Positions 1-9,126 of a stretch of DNA of 13,013 nucleotides are shown here, piece after piece. Within the stretch, counting starts at the first letter, position 1; every line of letters begins with the position of its first letter. The notes below the pieces were generated by a model, which saw only the letters and a list, made by a program, of their open reading frames with translations, was not told the DNA's origin and did no database searches. This DNA comes from Physocladia obscura. Taxonomy: Eukaryota; Chytridiomycota; Chytridiomycetes; Chytridiales; Chytriomycetaceae. The translations under genes and the position numbers were made by a program. The stretch lies in assembly GCA_027596945.1 (NCBI GenBank), contig JADGJH010000940.1:1-13013 (forward strand). The letters are read 5' to 3'.

Positions 1-60
1 ATTTTTGTTTGATTTCGGTCAAAATTTACAATAGTTCCAGTTTCGTATTTTATATTGAGT

Positions 61-324
61 TTAATAAACGGTAATTTTATGTCCTGCTATCATACAATAT
101 TTGCATGCAACAATGCCATAAAGTCCAGTTGCAACAACACTAGCTATCACTACCAAACTGTTCCAAGACCAGTTCTTGCATGATGTGCATGCAGAAGGTA
201 GCCTGAAATATTGCAAAGCAAAATGACAGCATTAGTTTCGAATATTGCTTTTCTGAGTGAACACTTTTGAAACGCTTGCAGGGCGACGAAAAACAGGAGC
301 GCGATTATTTTGCTTTATGACCAT
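61..324 (-). CDS. Small single-pass membrane protein, two exons, hypothetical
   Basis: Not a recognised family. Exon 1 is 324 down to 263 and exon 2 is 202 down to 61, giving 67 residues. Exon 2 follows a strong 3' splice site (AATATTTCAG, 212-203), and the 60 nt intron has a CTAAT branch-like motif. The N-terminus is basic and lacks acidic residues (start MVIKQNNRAPVFRR), which could be a mitochondrial presequence or a cytosolic basic flank. It is followed by a short Cys-containing stretch (CTSCKNW) and one hydrophobic helix of about 20 residues, then a short tail ending HKITVY. Phase fits across the junction, but the donor (GTTCAC) is weak. An alternative donor at AG|GTAGAG near 336 also fits the phase but gives no nearby ATG. 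Exon 2 is more secure than exon 1. It is divergent from the GH114 gene. Confidence 0.45.
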
Positions 325-543
325 TTCAATCTCTACCTAACAATAAGAGATAGATAACGAAATGGCCAAAGTTGTGGGAATATCTACTTTACTATGCCTT
401 TTCAAATCACATTTTCAGCCACTATTTTTATTTTTAATTTTTCAGCCACCAAAAGCAATTTTTCATGTTGGATGCTTGCGCCGGGGAAAATTCTACTTTT
501 GCAATTTAAATTTGCGTAAAACTTTCACAAAAATTAGACCGAA
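325..543. promoter_or_regulatory. Divergent promoter interval between the small membrane protein gene and the GH114 gene
   Basis: This AT-rich gap of 219 bp must hold the promoters of both flanking genes if the small gene is real. No clear TATA box stands out. An 11-base direct repeat (TTTTCAGCCAC) lies at 412-422 and 439-449. Both copies look like 3' splice sites (pyrimidine run then CAG), so a 5'-UTR intron of the GH114 gene is possible. The GH114 start context, CGAAATGG, recurs exactly at the SPFH gene start. Confidence 0.35.
412..449. repeat. 11-base direct repeat TTTTCAGCCAC upstream of the GH114 gene
   Basis: The two exact copies are at 412-422 and 439-449, spaced 27 bp apart with T-rich sequence between. 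They may be paired regulatory sites or alternative 3' splice sites in the leader. The sequence alone does not decide. Confidence 0.4.
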
Positions 544-2121
544 ATGGAATTTGCTGTTGCAACAGAGAAGACAAACTACAGTGCTCGGGACGACCAAAGT
601 ACGATGGAACTAGTTCGCCGAAAGAAAAGAACGCAGAAAATTGCCGCTGCTGTTGCCGGTGTATCTGCACTGCTTATTGGAGCAACCGTTGCTATCATTT
701 TGCACTCTAATACGATAAGCAATAGTAGCAACGACAACGGCAGCGCAAACTCAAGCCAGTTTAGAAATGTTTCATCCGCCGGCGATGTGACTGCAAGCTT
801 AGCCTCATACATTTGTTTGGAAATTTATACACTCAACGGTGACTCTTGCGCTGATGTTGTAAAATACTATAGTGCATCGTCTGGTGGTCAATCAGGCATA
901 GGTATTAACGGAGGCAGCTCATCTATTGTTATTGCAAACCTCACGCTGGAGTTGTTTGAAGCCTACAATCCGAATTTCTCATCACAATGCCAAGCAAACA
1001 GTTCGAGAGCTCTGACACCAAATAAGGCGCAAGTTTGCGTCAATGCATATACGGTGAAATCTACCTCTTTTGTTGTTCAGGGAAAAACTGCCTCGACCAA
1101 GAAAACTTCGACTTCGAAAACGACCGCTGCAAAAACTACTACCGCAATAAAAATTACGAAAAGCACGACTACAACCACACAAACAACAGCAGCTGCAAAC
1201 ACTACAACAACCTCTAACTCTGCTGCGACTATTGGATTCTGGCAACCTACTGTGGTTGCTTCTGCAAATGGATGGCAGGTTTGTGAATTTAGAGATTTTA
1301 CCATTTTTTTAAGGTAAAAAAAATATTCGCCAGTGGCAACTTGCCGGGTCCTCCGTCGATACATCAATTCCCGTGTCAGTTATTGATATTGATGTTTATC
1401 AAACAAACCCTACTATTTTTATAACCAGCGCAAAACCTCATTATTCGCGTGTCATTTGCTATTGCAACGGTTTGTCTTATTTGTTAAAATAATTCTATAC
1501 TAATTTATTTCTTCAGTTGGAACTCTTGAAGTCGGTACTGGAAACTCAGCTTATCGGCCAGATCAAGCGGCATTCCAAGCAATAACTCCAAGCATCTTGG
1601 GAAATGAAAACCCTTCCGCATCTGGAGAATATTTTATTAACATCAAAAGTAGTGCAGCTCGAAGTCTTATGCTCGCGCGTTTTCAATTCATGGCTGCAGC
1701 GGGATGTGATGCAATTGAGCCTGACAATCAAGATTCCTACGAAAATGATGAAAGCAGTGACGTGACAGGATTCTCTCTTACAGCAATCGACGCGCTCGAC
1801 TATCTCAAATGGTTTACTGCCGAAATTCATTCACTTGGTATGGCTGCCGGCTTGAAAAACAACGGACCTCTTTTTGAAACCAATGGATCAACTATGCTTC
1901 CTTTATTTGAATTTGCGCTTGTCGAACAGTGCGCTGCTCAGAAATATTTTCCATACGATTCATTTGTGACAAGTGGTAAACCAGTGTATGCAGCCGAATA
2001 TAACTTTCCAAAAGAAAGCGCTTATTGTGCTTCTTTGCTGGCACATGGTTACACGGGAATTATCAAAAACAATGCATTAGACGCAAAAGTTTATCAGTGT
2101 AGCACCGACATTTTGTATTAA
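544..2121 (+). CDS. Membrane-anchored LysM-like / GH114 glycoside hydrolase (endo-alpha-1,4-polygalactosaminidase family), three exons
   Basis: Exons are 544-1278, 1334-1469 and 1517-2121 (introns 55 and 47 nt), giving 491 residues. GH114 enzymes cleave galactosamine-containing polysaccharides such as fungal galactosaminogalactan. The order is: a cytosolic basic flank (VRRKKRT) and signal-anchor helix at about 33-53; a Cys-containing LysM-like domain at about 90-170 (GDSCADV, NPN, final VCV); a Thr/Ser/Lys-rich linker at about 180-229; and GH114 at about 230-491. GH114 hallmarks are FWQP then GWQWQLAG across intron 1, VIDIDVYQ, ICYCNVG across intron 2, GCDAIEPDN (353-361), GLKNN, LVEQC (E427) and AAEYN. 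The acidic residues of GCDAIEPDN and E427 are the likely catalytic positions by family analogy. Splicing restores a continuous domain. An in-frame TAG at 535 supports M544; M564 is an alternative. It probably acts at the cell surface. The hydrolase call is strong, the LysM call moderate. Confidence 0.9.
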
Positions 2122-2184
2122 TATCTTTTTTATCCCACATCAAAATTTAACGGCATCATCATCCAACCTCCCCATCGCCGCTCC

Positions 2185-2296
2185 AAATAAAATTATCTAA
2201 CTTTGAAAATGGACCGAAATGTATATGAGAACAATGGATGGATGCTTTAACAAATCAGAAAAAATAAATTATTCAACTTTGACTTTGGACCAAAAA
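2185..2296 (+). repeat. Diverged tandem duplication carrying two AATAAA polyadenylation signals
   Basis: Copy A (2185-2219) and copy B (2262-2296) align over about 35 bp with roughly four fifths identity. Shared blocks are AAATAAA, TTAT, AACTTTGA and TGGACC. Each copy holds an AATAAA, the first about 65 bp past the GH114 stop, so this is probably the GH114 3' end-formation region. The duplication may give alternative poly(A) sites. Confidence 0.5.
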
Positions 2297-3204
2297 ACCT
2301 GGAGTCTTTGGAATGATACAAAACACAGCTCAAACTTTTCTTGATCCTGAAGAAACACAGACTCTGCCCAAGCACCACTCAAACACTTCAAAAATGAACG
2401 AAGCACAGCGTCGCAATCGCAAACACATCCGATATCCGCGATATGTTCCGGGTATGGTCGGGCTTATCCACAGCAGCCACAAGTCGCTGCTTCAGCCATG
2501 ACCCTCCCGCATCACCAGCGGCCTGTACAACCTGCGCCCATCGACAACGTCGCACTCACTATTGTGCTGCCTTTAATTTGCGACCACCTTTTCTTACTTC
2601 AAACCCTTTTTTTCCCTCTGGGTTTTTGGCAAAACTTTTTTGTTTTTTTTCTGACAGACTTTTGTCTTTAGACTTTTTTTTGCCTTATTGTGCTTTTCCT
2701 TCTGGTTTTTGGCAGCGATTATTCAACAACTGAAAACACGTCGTATCCTCTTCCTCCATCGCTGACTTCAGGGAAAATTCGTACCAAGCTCGTGATCTTG
2801 TTTACCGTTATATAATCAAGGGTAAATGTTGGAATGTAATTGTTAATTACTATGAAGGTGCTTTTTACAAACTTAATTTACTTCTTCTGCGAACCGTGGT
2901 TTGCCTTGGAAGAGAAATTTGCAATTGTTCAGCGCAGAGATGAAAAAGGGAGGGCGAATTGCTCTCAAGGAACTGGGACTCTAACATTTTGTCAACCGTT
3001 AGTCTATTTTTCTCAAATAAAATTGGAATTGGGTGAAACGACGTAGAAAGGGGTGCCACCAAAACACCCCACACTGCCAGATTTTATTGAAAATCAAAGA
3101 ACGAAAGAAAATAAAAGGCGCGAAGCGGGTGAAGAGTAGGTGGAAGAGTTGTCGCTGGCCGAGACGGAAATTTTGGAAAGAGGAATTTCAAAAAAAATTT
3201 CAGA
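2297..3204 (+). other. Gene-poor interval with unassigned coding-looking scraps
   Basis: No gene model is defensible here. Several adjacent open stretches look protein-like. One at 2351-2660 has no usable ATG in its first part and includes AYPQQPQVAAS. Another from 2443 stays open except for one TGA at 2731 until 2941, with DLVYRYIIKGK near its end. A short stretch follows a good 3' splice site at 2715. T-rich runs (2580-2715) followed by CAG at 2715 and TTCAG at 2770 look like acceptors, and GTATGG (2452) and GTAAAT (2822) look like donors. Either a small multi-exon gene or a decayed one could lie here. The last ~100 bp probably holds the TCERG1 promoter and leader; AAATTTCAG ends at 3203, two bases before its ATG, and could be a leader-intron acceptor. 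Confidence 0.25.
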
Positions 3205-5972
3205 ATGCAGCCCAACAACAAAGTGCGAAACGACCCTTTGGATGTCGATTACGATCCGCATGCAGCTCGATTACAACAACAACAACAACAGCAACAAATA
3301 CAGCGAAGACGTGATAGGCCGATACCGCCACCTCCGCCGGCTGCACCAAGCGTACGGCCAAATCTGACCAGCCAACCAGAACTCCAGCAACAAATACCGC
3401 ACAAGCAACAAGAGGAAAAGCAGCAAGATAAGCATAGCGAACAAGTACAGCAAATAAAAGACTCGGCTGCGCTAATCTATTCTGCGTGGACTGCTCACGT
3501 CAATCCATCAGGCACACCATATTACTTCAACTCCGTCACAAACCAGTCTGTTTGGGAGCGTCCCGCCTGCCTGCCTCTAGCCGAATTTCCGACAGCCTCC
3601 CATAAGAATTTCACTCAAGAACTGCAGAGCGAAACGGGAATTATTGGTTTGCAAGATATCTCGGAGCAATCTGACAAACAACCTCAGGAGGAAATTATTT
3701 TACACGAACGCGCAATCGCAATGTAAATACTTCTCACAAAATCTGTTTGGTTTCTATAACCTTGTTCCACACTTTAAAAAAATTCTTAAAAGAAAAACAA
3801 AAAAAAAAAATCAGGAAAAAACTTCCAAATACAATGTGGGCGATCGTGCTAACATCTCGAGACCATGAATATTTTATCAACTTGACGACTCATGAAGCTG
3901 CTTGGGAGATGCCAGATGATATCGCGGAACTTGTTGGTCAGATTATGGCTGGCGCTGGATACGATACCGACGAAAATGAAATAGTTGAAGACGATGGCGA
4001 AGAAGTAAACGACAATTCGCACCCGCTATCATCGCAAATCAATCAATATGATGAATTGCAGGATGAAAAAGAAGTTGTTCGAGTGTACGAAAGCTCTTCC
4101 GCATCGCTTGCGGAAATGGAAGCGCATGTTCGTCAGCAAGAGCTTGAACATGGCTTTGAAAAAAAGCACGGCGTTGGAAATAGTTCAAAGCGGCATGCCG
4201 ATCAAATGCAACAAAACGGCTCCCAAAGTGATTCAAAGAAGAAATCGAAGAAAGTTGAATCAGAAGGCGAGCTAACAAATGCCGAAAAACAAGCCATGTT
4301 TATGGTTAGCAAAAATTCCTTTTTATTTATTATTTGTTATTTATTACTTTTTATTTTATTTTAAAATATAAAAAATTAAAAAGGATATGCTTGAAGAAGT
4401 AGAAACAAATCCCTTTTCAACCTGGGAGAAAGAACTTGACCAATTCACAGACGATCCACGCTATGTTCAAATACCAACTGCAAAACTTCGAAAAAACTAT
4501 TTCGAAACATATTGCAAAAACAAGGCTGCACAGATCCACAAGCAACGTTCTGCAAACGAAATTAAAACCCCGAAAGAAACTTTCCGTGCATTTCTGGATG
4601 ACGTTCTCGGAACAGCAGATTGGCGTAAATTGGGCAGTCTCAGCGCGTACGATGATTTTTCGCGAAAGTGGAAGCGAGATCCTCGATTTACAGTTATTTC
4701 GGATGATCGTGACAGAAAAGCAATGTTTAAAGAGTTTGTCACACGAATGAAAGCTGCGGAGGGAGAACGAAAACGGGCCGAGAAGCAACAAATACAAGAT
4801 AATTTCTTTGAACTGTTGCGCAGTGTTGAGGGAATCAACAATGAGTCTCGATGGAGAGATGTTGGTTTTTTGTTTTGTTTGATTTTGATTTTAATTTTTT
4901 TTTGTTTAATATAGGTTCAACGAAAAATTGATCGCGACAAAAGATACAATGTAATTCCAACACCGATTCAACGGGAAGATTTGTTCCGAGAGTTTCTCAA
5001 AATATCAGCACTGGAAAAAGCGTCATCCGAAGCAGAACGGAAAGAAATAGAGCGAAAAGCAAGGGAAGTGGAAAGCCTGCGTCAACGTGAAGAAACTGTT
5101 CGGAAACAAAAGACAAATTTGGCGCGCGAAGTGAGAAAATCGCAGTTCATCATGAAATCGAGCGAATCTGTCGATTTATTGAAAAATTTATTGGTGGATT
5201 TGATAAAGTCACACAAGGTATCAAAGTTTTGATTAACTTTTTTTTTTCTTTTCTTTTTCTTCAAATTAATTTTCTTCTACAAGACAACTTTGAAAGACTC
5301 TGTTACGTACCTTGCAACTGATGCGCGATTCGATCAAATCATGTTGTCTGAACATGAATTGGAAGAGCTGTTTAAGGAACATACGACAAATATTTTCAAA
5401 AAGCGACTGACGGCGTGGCACAATTTCATCAACGAAATAACTTTGATCATAACTCCATTTGAAGATGTTTCTGAAATCTTGCTAAAAGACCCACGTACCT
5501 CTCGGCTCGAGTGCACAAGCGAAGATGAATTAGCGCGTCTTTATAAAGAATATCAGACGGAACGGGAACAAAAAGCGCGCTCAGAGCTTGAAGTTTGCTT
5601 GAAAGAGAATGGTTTCGTCAGATTTCATGTAAAAAGCGCTGTTGGAAACTGTCACGTTGAAGCCGTCGAGAAGGGTCTGAAGGAAGCAGAGCCAGGAGCA
5701 GAGTGGCGGTTAATTGGACTGGATGAAGTAAAATCCGTTTTGCAGGTTGGATTTGTATTATATTTCTGGATTTGAGTTCTTCATAAATTGAAAACAAAAA
5801 AAATTATCAGGAGGACAAACGCTACAATGACTTTGAATGCTTTCCAGCAGAACGAGATCGTATCGTTTTCAGTTTTATGAAACAATTAATTGAAGAATGT
5901 CGGGGAGAAAAGGGCGGAGTGCTGGACAGCATTGTTGCACGTAATGCCGGCGGTCATGTTGAGCGAAAATAA
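3205..5972 (+). CDS. TCERG1: Transcription elongation regulator 1 (TCERG1/CA150) orthologue, WW-FF protein, six exons
   Basis: Exons are 3205-3722, 3815-4304, 4384-4860, 4915-5217, 5284-5745 and 5811-5972 (introns 92, 79, 54, 66, 65 nt), giving 803 residues. Family members couple RNA polymerase II elongation to splicing in the nucleus: WW domains bind proline-rich splicing factors and FF domains bind the phosphorylated CTD. The N-terminus is Gln-rich (eight Q at 24-31) and has a Pro run (41-45). WW1 is at 94-120 (W95, YYF, W117, P120) and WW2 at 181-206, split from WW1 by intron 1. An acidic and Lys-rich linker follows. About six FF domains fill 325 to the end; the first contains PFSTWEKEL and DPRY, the third RWRD joined to VQRKI across intron 3, the last EDKRYNDFECFPAERDR. 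The order and linker sequences match metazoan TCERG1 better than Prp40, which has shorter spacing and two N-terminal WWs close together. The stop sits inside AATAAA. All phases fit. Confidence 0.9.
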
Positions 5973-5973
5973 A
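5968..5973 (+). promoter_or_regulatory. AATAAA overlapping the TCERG1 stop codon
   Basis: The TAA stop (5970-5972) is embedded in AATAAA. If used, cleavage would fall 10-30 nt downstream, inside the next open reading frame, which begins at 5982. The same arrangement occurs at the F-box/LRR gene stop. Confidence 0.45.
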
Positions 5974-5981
5974 TTTATTGA

Positions 5982-6896
5982 ATGATTGAAAGTGGAGATA
6001 TTGCACATGTTCTCCTCACGTTCCTACCTGTAGAGGCGCAACTGACGCTTCGACTATTATCAAAATCCATGTATGCTACAGTTATGCACTGGTCGCCGTT
6101 ATTCTTGAGTTCCACAATCATCCGCAGCAATCTGTCGAAACTCGCCGAAACAGCAATCGCCCGATGTCGCAGATTGACAGGATCATCCGTCGTCACGCAA
6201 TTTATTTGTATTGAAAGACGAAGTGCAATTTGCACTCTGCTAATTCGGTTGACGATACAACTTTTACCACCCATCAAACCATCAGCAGAACGATCCTTCA
6301 TGATCACTCCAAAATGCACTGGTATTTTCTTGATGCCGCAGGCGTCAGCATTCGCCCACATCAGCGAAGCAGTATCCGCGAAAAACGGCGACTGTGCACG
6401 AGTGCAGCTTGTCTCGATTAGTCCTGCAACAACAACAAACTCATCGTTTGTCGACAGTTTTGGCACTTTTCACATGCTTCCATTCAAAGTGTATCTCGCG
6501 TATTTTGCAGCGAAATCTCCTGCTGAGCGGGTCATGTTGTCGCGTGTGTCGGGCGTCAACCAGGTTTTGGGAAAGTATTTATTAAAAGCCAATGATGATT
6601 GGCTTGCTGTCGAACTTTCTTTTCGCGGCGGCGTGGATTGGTTTCTTCACGAGCGGTTCTCTTATTCTCACGTTTCTTCTTATTCGGCTTCTTCTTCTGG
6701 GGATGAAATAGTGTTGAGGGTTGAGGTTTCGAATGTTCCACGCGTTGATTCGTTTACATTTGCGGATATTTGCGGCAGTGAACCGAATCTGGAGAGAAAC
6801 TCTGCATGGATTGTTGACTTGTGGGAAAGTTTGTTGCGCAAAGAAAAAGATCTTCATGAGAATTTGGTGGGTCGAAAATTCACTCAAAAACAATGA
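5982..6896 (+). CDS. F-box-like protein, intronless, 304 residues
   Basis: The N-terminal ~35 residues (IAHVLLTFLPVEAQLTLRLL, then SKSMYATV) fit an F-box-like helix pattern, the Skp1-binding module of SCF ubiquitin ligases. The rest has no recognised repeats; it includes a mid section with KVYLAYFAAKSP and a C-terminal WIVDLWESLLRKEKD helix. An in-frame TGA immediately before the ATG (5979-5981) fixes the earliest start. The ATG lies only 9 bp after the TCERG1 stop on the same strand, so its promoter must lie inside the TCERG1 gene or the two share a transcript. A 163-codon antisense frame at 5975-6466 is considered a shadow. The F-box call is moderate; substrate unknown. Confidence 0.6.
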   Translation: MIESGDIAHVLLTFLPVEAQLTLRLLSKSMYATVMHWSPLFLSSTIIRSNLSKLAETAIARCRRLTGSSVVTQFICIERRSAICTLLIRLTIQLLPPIKPSAERSFMITPKCTGIFLMPQASAFAHISEAVSAKNGDCARVQLVSISPATTTNSSFVDSFGTFHMLPFKVYLAYFAAKSPAERVMLSRVSGVNQVLGKYLLKANDDWLAVELSFRGGVDWFLHERFSYSHVSSYSASSSGDEIVLRVEVSNVPRVDSFTFADICGSEPNLERNSAWIVDLWESLLRKEKDLHENLVGRKFTQKQ

Positions 6897-7262
6897 TTAT
6901 GTATGTATAAACTATCACGCTAACTTGAACTATTAAAAAAAATGAGTCAAAAATAAAAATTGTTTTCTTGAAAATTTCTGCAGATATCAATTGAGTGATT
7001 CGCTGAAAACGGGCAACATCAATTGACCTGGACAAAATGACTAAAATAAACTACTAGCATGTCCAATCACGCAGACGTTTAATCTGTAGTTGATATCTTG
7101 AGAATTATTGGCATTGATACCAAATGATCTTGTCATTGTTTAACTCTTCCTTTGATTTCTTGATTGTGTGTGGATTGTGATTTTTGCGATTCTCCAAAAG
7201 GTTCAAACCCACGATGTGGCACTAAAACATTTCAAAAAACCCAAACAGCAAAAACACTCGAA
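6897..7262 (+). promoter_or_regulatory. Intergenic: 3' end of the F-box-like gene and promoter of the SPFH gene
   Basis: No gene is seen. AATAAA at about 6952 is a likely poly(A) signal for the F-box-like gene. A CCAATCA element (7063-7069) lies about 200 bp upstream of the SPFH ATG and matches the CCAAT-box consensus bound by the HAP/NF-Y complex. ATCAATTGA occurs twice (near 6986 and 7018), and GATATCAA with TTGATATC forms an inverted pair; their meaning is unclear. Confidence 0.35.
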
Positions 7263-9005
7263 ATGGCAAGCAACAGCAAGAAAGTGCAGCCCGCATATAT
7301 TTCCGTGCCCGTGTCGGATTCACCCAACGAACAGCAGAATCAAGACATCAGCAAACTCAAAAACAAGCAAATGCAGAGCGAAAATATTGAGGGCACGGAT
7401 GACTGGAGCGTTCCTGCCAGCGTAAAAGAAAATCGCTACTTTGTCGAAGTAACAACTTCTCTGCCGGATGCCTTGCGCGAGTTGGATCGCCGCATGAGAG
7501 AGAACGACGATTACCACTTGATCTCAAACAAACGCAAGCGTCCTTTTGGTGGGAAAACTATCCAGACAGGAGAACTCGGCGTTTGGAATCGTAACGGCCG
7601 TCCTGTCATTGCCATTGAAGCCGGCAATTATTGGAATTTTTCTATTCGTCATTCATGGCATGGTTCCTTTTCGATCACGTTTCCGCTTGATACGCTTGGC
7701 TTGACTACGGTTCTTGTTGGCCAATCGGAGGCTGCTGTTGTAATGGATCCATCAAACAGAATTTTTGTCATTCGCAATTCTGGCTTCGCAGCTTATGGCT
7801 CCGAGGGTCGCTTCAAGGTAAAAGAATTTGTGCTATAAAAATCCAACGACTAATCCAATATCTTTGAGGTCATTGAAATAGTCGACACGTTGAATCTTGG
7901 CGATGAGCACGCTGTGTATGAAAAGCTGCCCAACGATAAGAATGGGCCAATCCTCGGATGGAAACGCGATGTTGCAATAACTGTGGGAAGATCCAAAGTC
8001 ACAGTCGCCACCTTCTTCCTCGTCCCAGCAAATAATGTTCTTATTCTCCAGCGTGGGAATGAGCTCTTGCTTTTGAAGGCTGGCCAGCATGTCATCACGA
8101 ACCCAAATACGTCATTCCGTGGGTTCTACTCTCTTGGAGAACGGCAAGCTACTTTCAAGACACAACCGGCATACACAATTGAAGGTGTGCCAGTTATTTT
8201 AAACGTCAACCTTCGCTACAGAATTTCCGATCCCGTTCTGCTGACGGCAAGTTATAACGATGCATTCCAAGCGCTGGGTAACCCTGCCCAAACAGCAGTC
8301 AACTCTGTGGTTTCTCGTCTGAGTTACCAACAGTTTATGCGGGCACAAAAAGTTGGTGGTGATGTGCCCGACATCCACATTCAACCATGGTTAGACAGTT
8401 TCAAAGCGAACTGCTTGAACGACCTGCGACATCAAGCGTACACTTATGGAATCACGGTCGAGTCTTTTGATGTACTTGATCGAGAATTGGATGGAAATTT
8501 GGGTAAAGATTTGGAAAAACAGAGCGAACAAGTACTTCGTAACCAAATCCAGGCAACCCAAATTGCCTTGACCAACCAAATCGCAACTGAAACGCAACGC
8601 GGAAAACTTGAGATTGCAAAAGTCGAAGCTGAGCAGAAAAAAACGATCGCAGACGCCGACTACTATACTGCCGCAAAGCTTTCCGATTCCAAAGCGTACC
8701 AAGTCGTCAAAAACGCCCAAGCTGCTGCTGAAGCGTCTCAGCTTGAAACGGATCAGACAATCAAGAACATTGTTGCGTTAGCTGATGCCAAACGCCGCGA
8801 AATTGAATTGATAGGAAATGCTTATGCAAATGTTCCTGAGGGTCATGCGCAGAAAATGCAACTTTCTGTATTTGAAGTTGAAAAAAGAAAGGCTCTTCCC
8901 GAAAAGACTATTTATTTTGGGGGTGATCGTTCTGAGACGAATCAAAATCTTGTGACTGGGTTTGAGCAGGCTGCAGGTTGGGCATTGGCCCTAGCAGACA
9001 AGTAA
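7263..9005 (+). CDS. SPFH/band-7 (prohibitin-stomatin-flotillin) domain protein, two exons, 563 residues
   Basis: Exons are 7263-7817 and 7869-9005; the 51 nt intron has a CTAAT branch motif and a TTTGAG acceptor. SPFH proteins oligomerise on the cytosolic face of membranes and organise microdomains. Residues 1-90 are polar. Residues 100-185 hold a beta-rich module (TGELGVWNRNGRPVIAI) and a second like it (AAVVMDPSNRIFVIRNSGF). Residues 237-395 are the canonical SPFH core (VLILQRGNELLLLKAGQHVI, later VNLRYRISDP and GITVESFDVLDREL). A long Ala/Gln/Glu/Lys-rich coiled coil covers about 398-505, with a short C-terminal tail. No obvious hydrophobic hairpin or signal peptide is seen, so it may bind membranes peripherally or by lipidation. 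Upstream frame extension from 7164 has no ATG, so M7263 is the start. A Dictyostelium vacuolin-like protein is an alternative reading of the subfamily. Confidence 0.85.
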
Positions 9006-9032
9006 CAAATATGTTACTTTTTTTTTTTTTTT
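9002..9032 (+). other. Hairpin overlapping the SPFH stop codon followed by a 15-T tract
   Basis: GTAACA and TGTTAC form a 6 bp stem with a 4-base loop (9002-9017), and 15 T residues follow (9018-9032). It looks like a bacterial intrinsic terminator, but the stem is AT-rich and the host is eukaryotic. It more likely reflects 3'-UTR composition; a T-run could stop RNA polymerase III. Confidence 0.3.
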
Positions 9033-9087
9033 CCTCTTCTAGTTATTGCTGAGTTGACTTTATTTCCTCCCCTGTTTGTTCGTACTA

Positions 9088-9099
9088 CTCTCTCTCTCT
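9088..9099. repeat. (CT)6 microsatellite
   Basis: Six CT units lie within a pyrimidine-rich 3' flank of the SPFH gene. Confidence 0.6.
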
Positions 9100-9126
9100 T
9101 TCCCCTTTTGTACTCAATGAAAGCAA

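Noticed and set aside
982..1367. Minus-strand open frames opposite the GH114 linker
   Set aside because: Low-complexity Cys/Ser and Val/Ala-rich shadows of the Thr-rich linker; the plus strand carries a recognised protein.
4417..4841. Two long minus-strand frames opposite the FF region
   Set aside because: They overlap well-supported FF exons and read as composition shadows.
5975..6466. 163-codon minus-strand frame opposite the F-box-like gene
   Set aside because: No recognisable domain; the plus frame is longer, starts with ATG right after a stop and has an F-box-like N-terminus.
7164..7262. Upstream extension of the SPFH frame
   Set aside because: It contains no ATG; the ATG at 7263 has the same CGAAATGG context as the GH114 start.
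9002..9032. Bacterial Rho-independent terminator
   Set aside because: The stem is AT-rich and the surrounding genes have spliceosomal introns, so a bacterial terminator is not expected.
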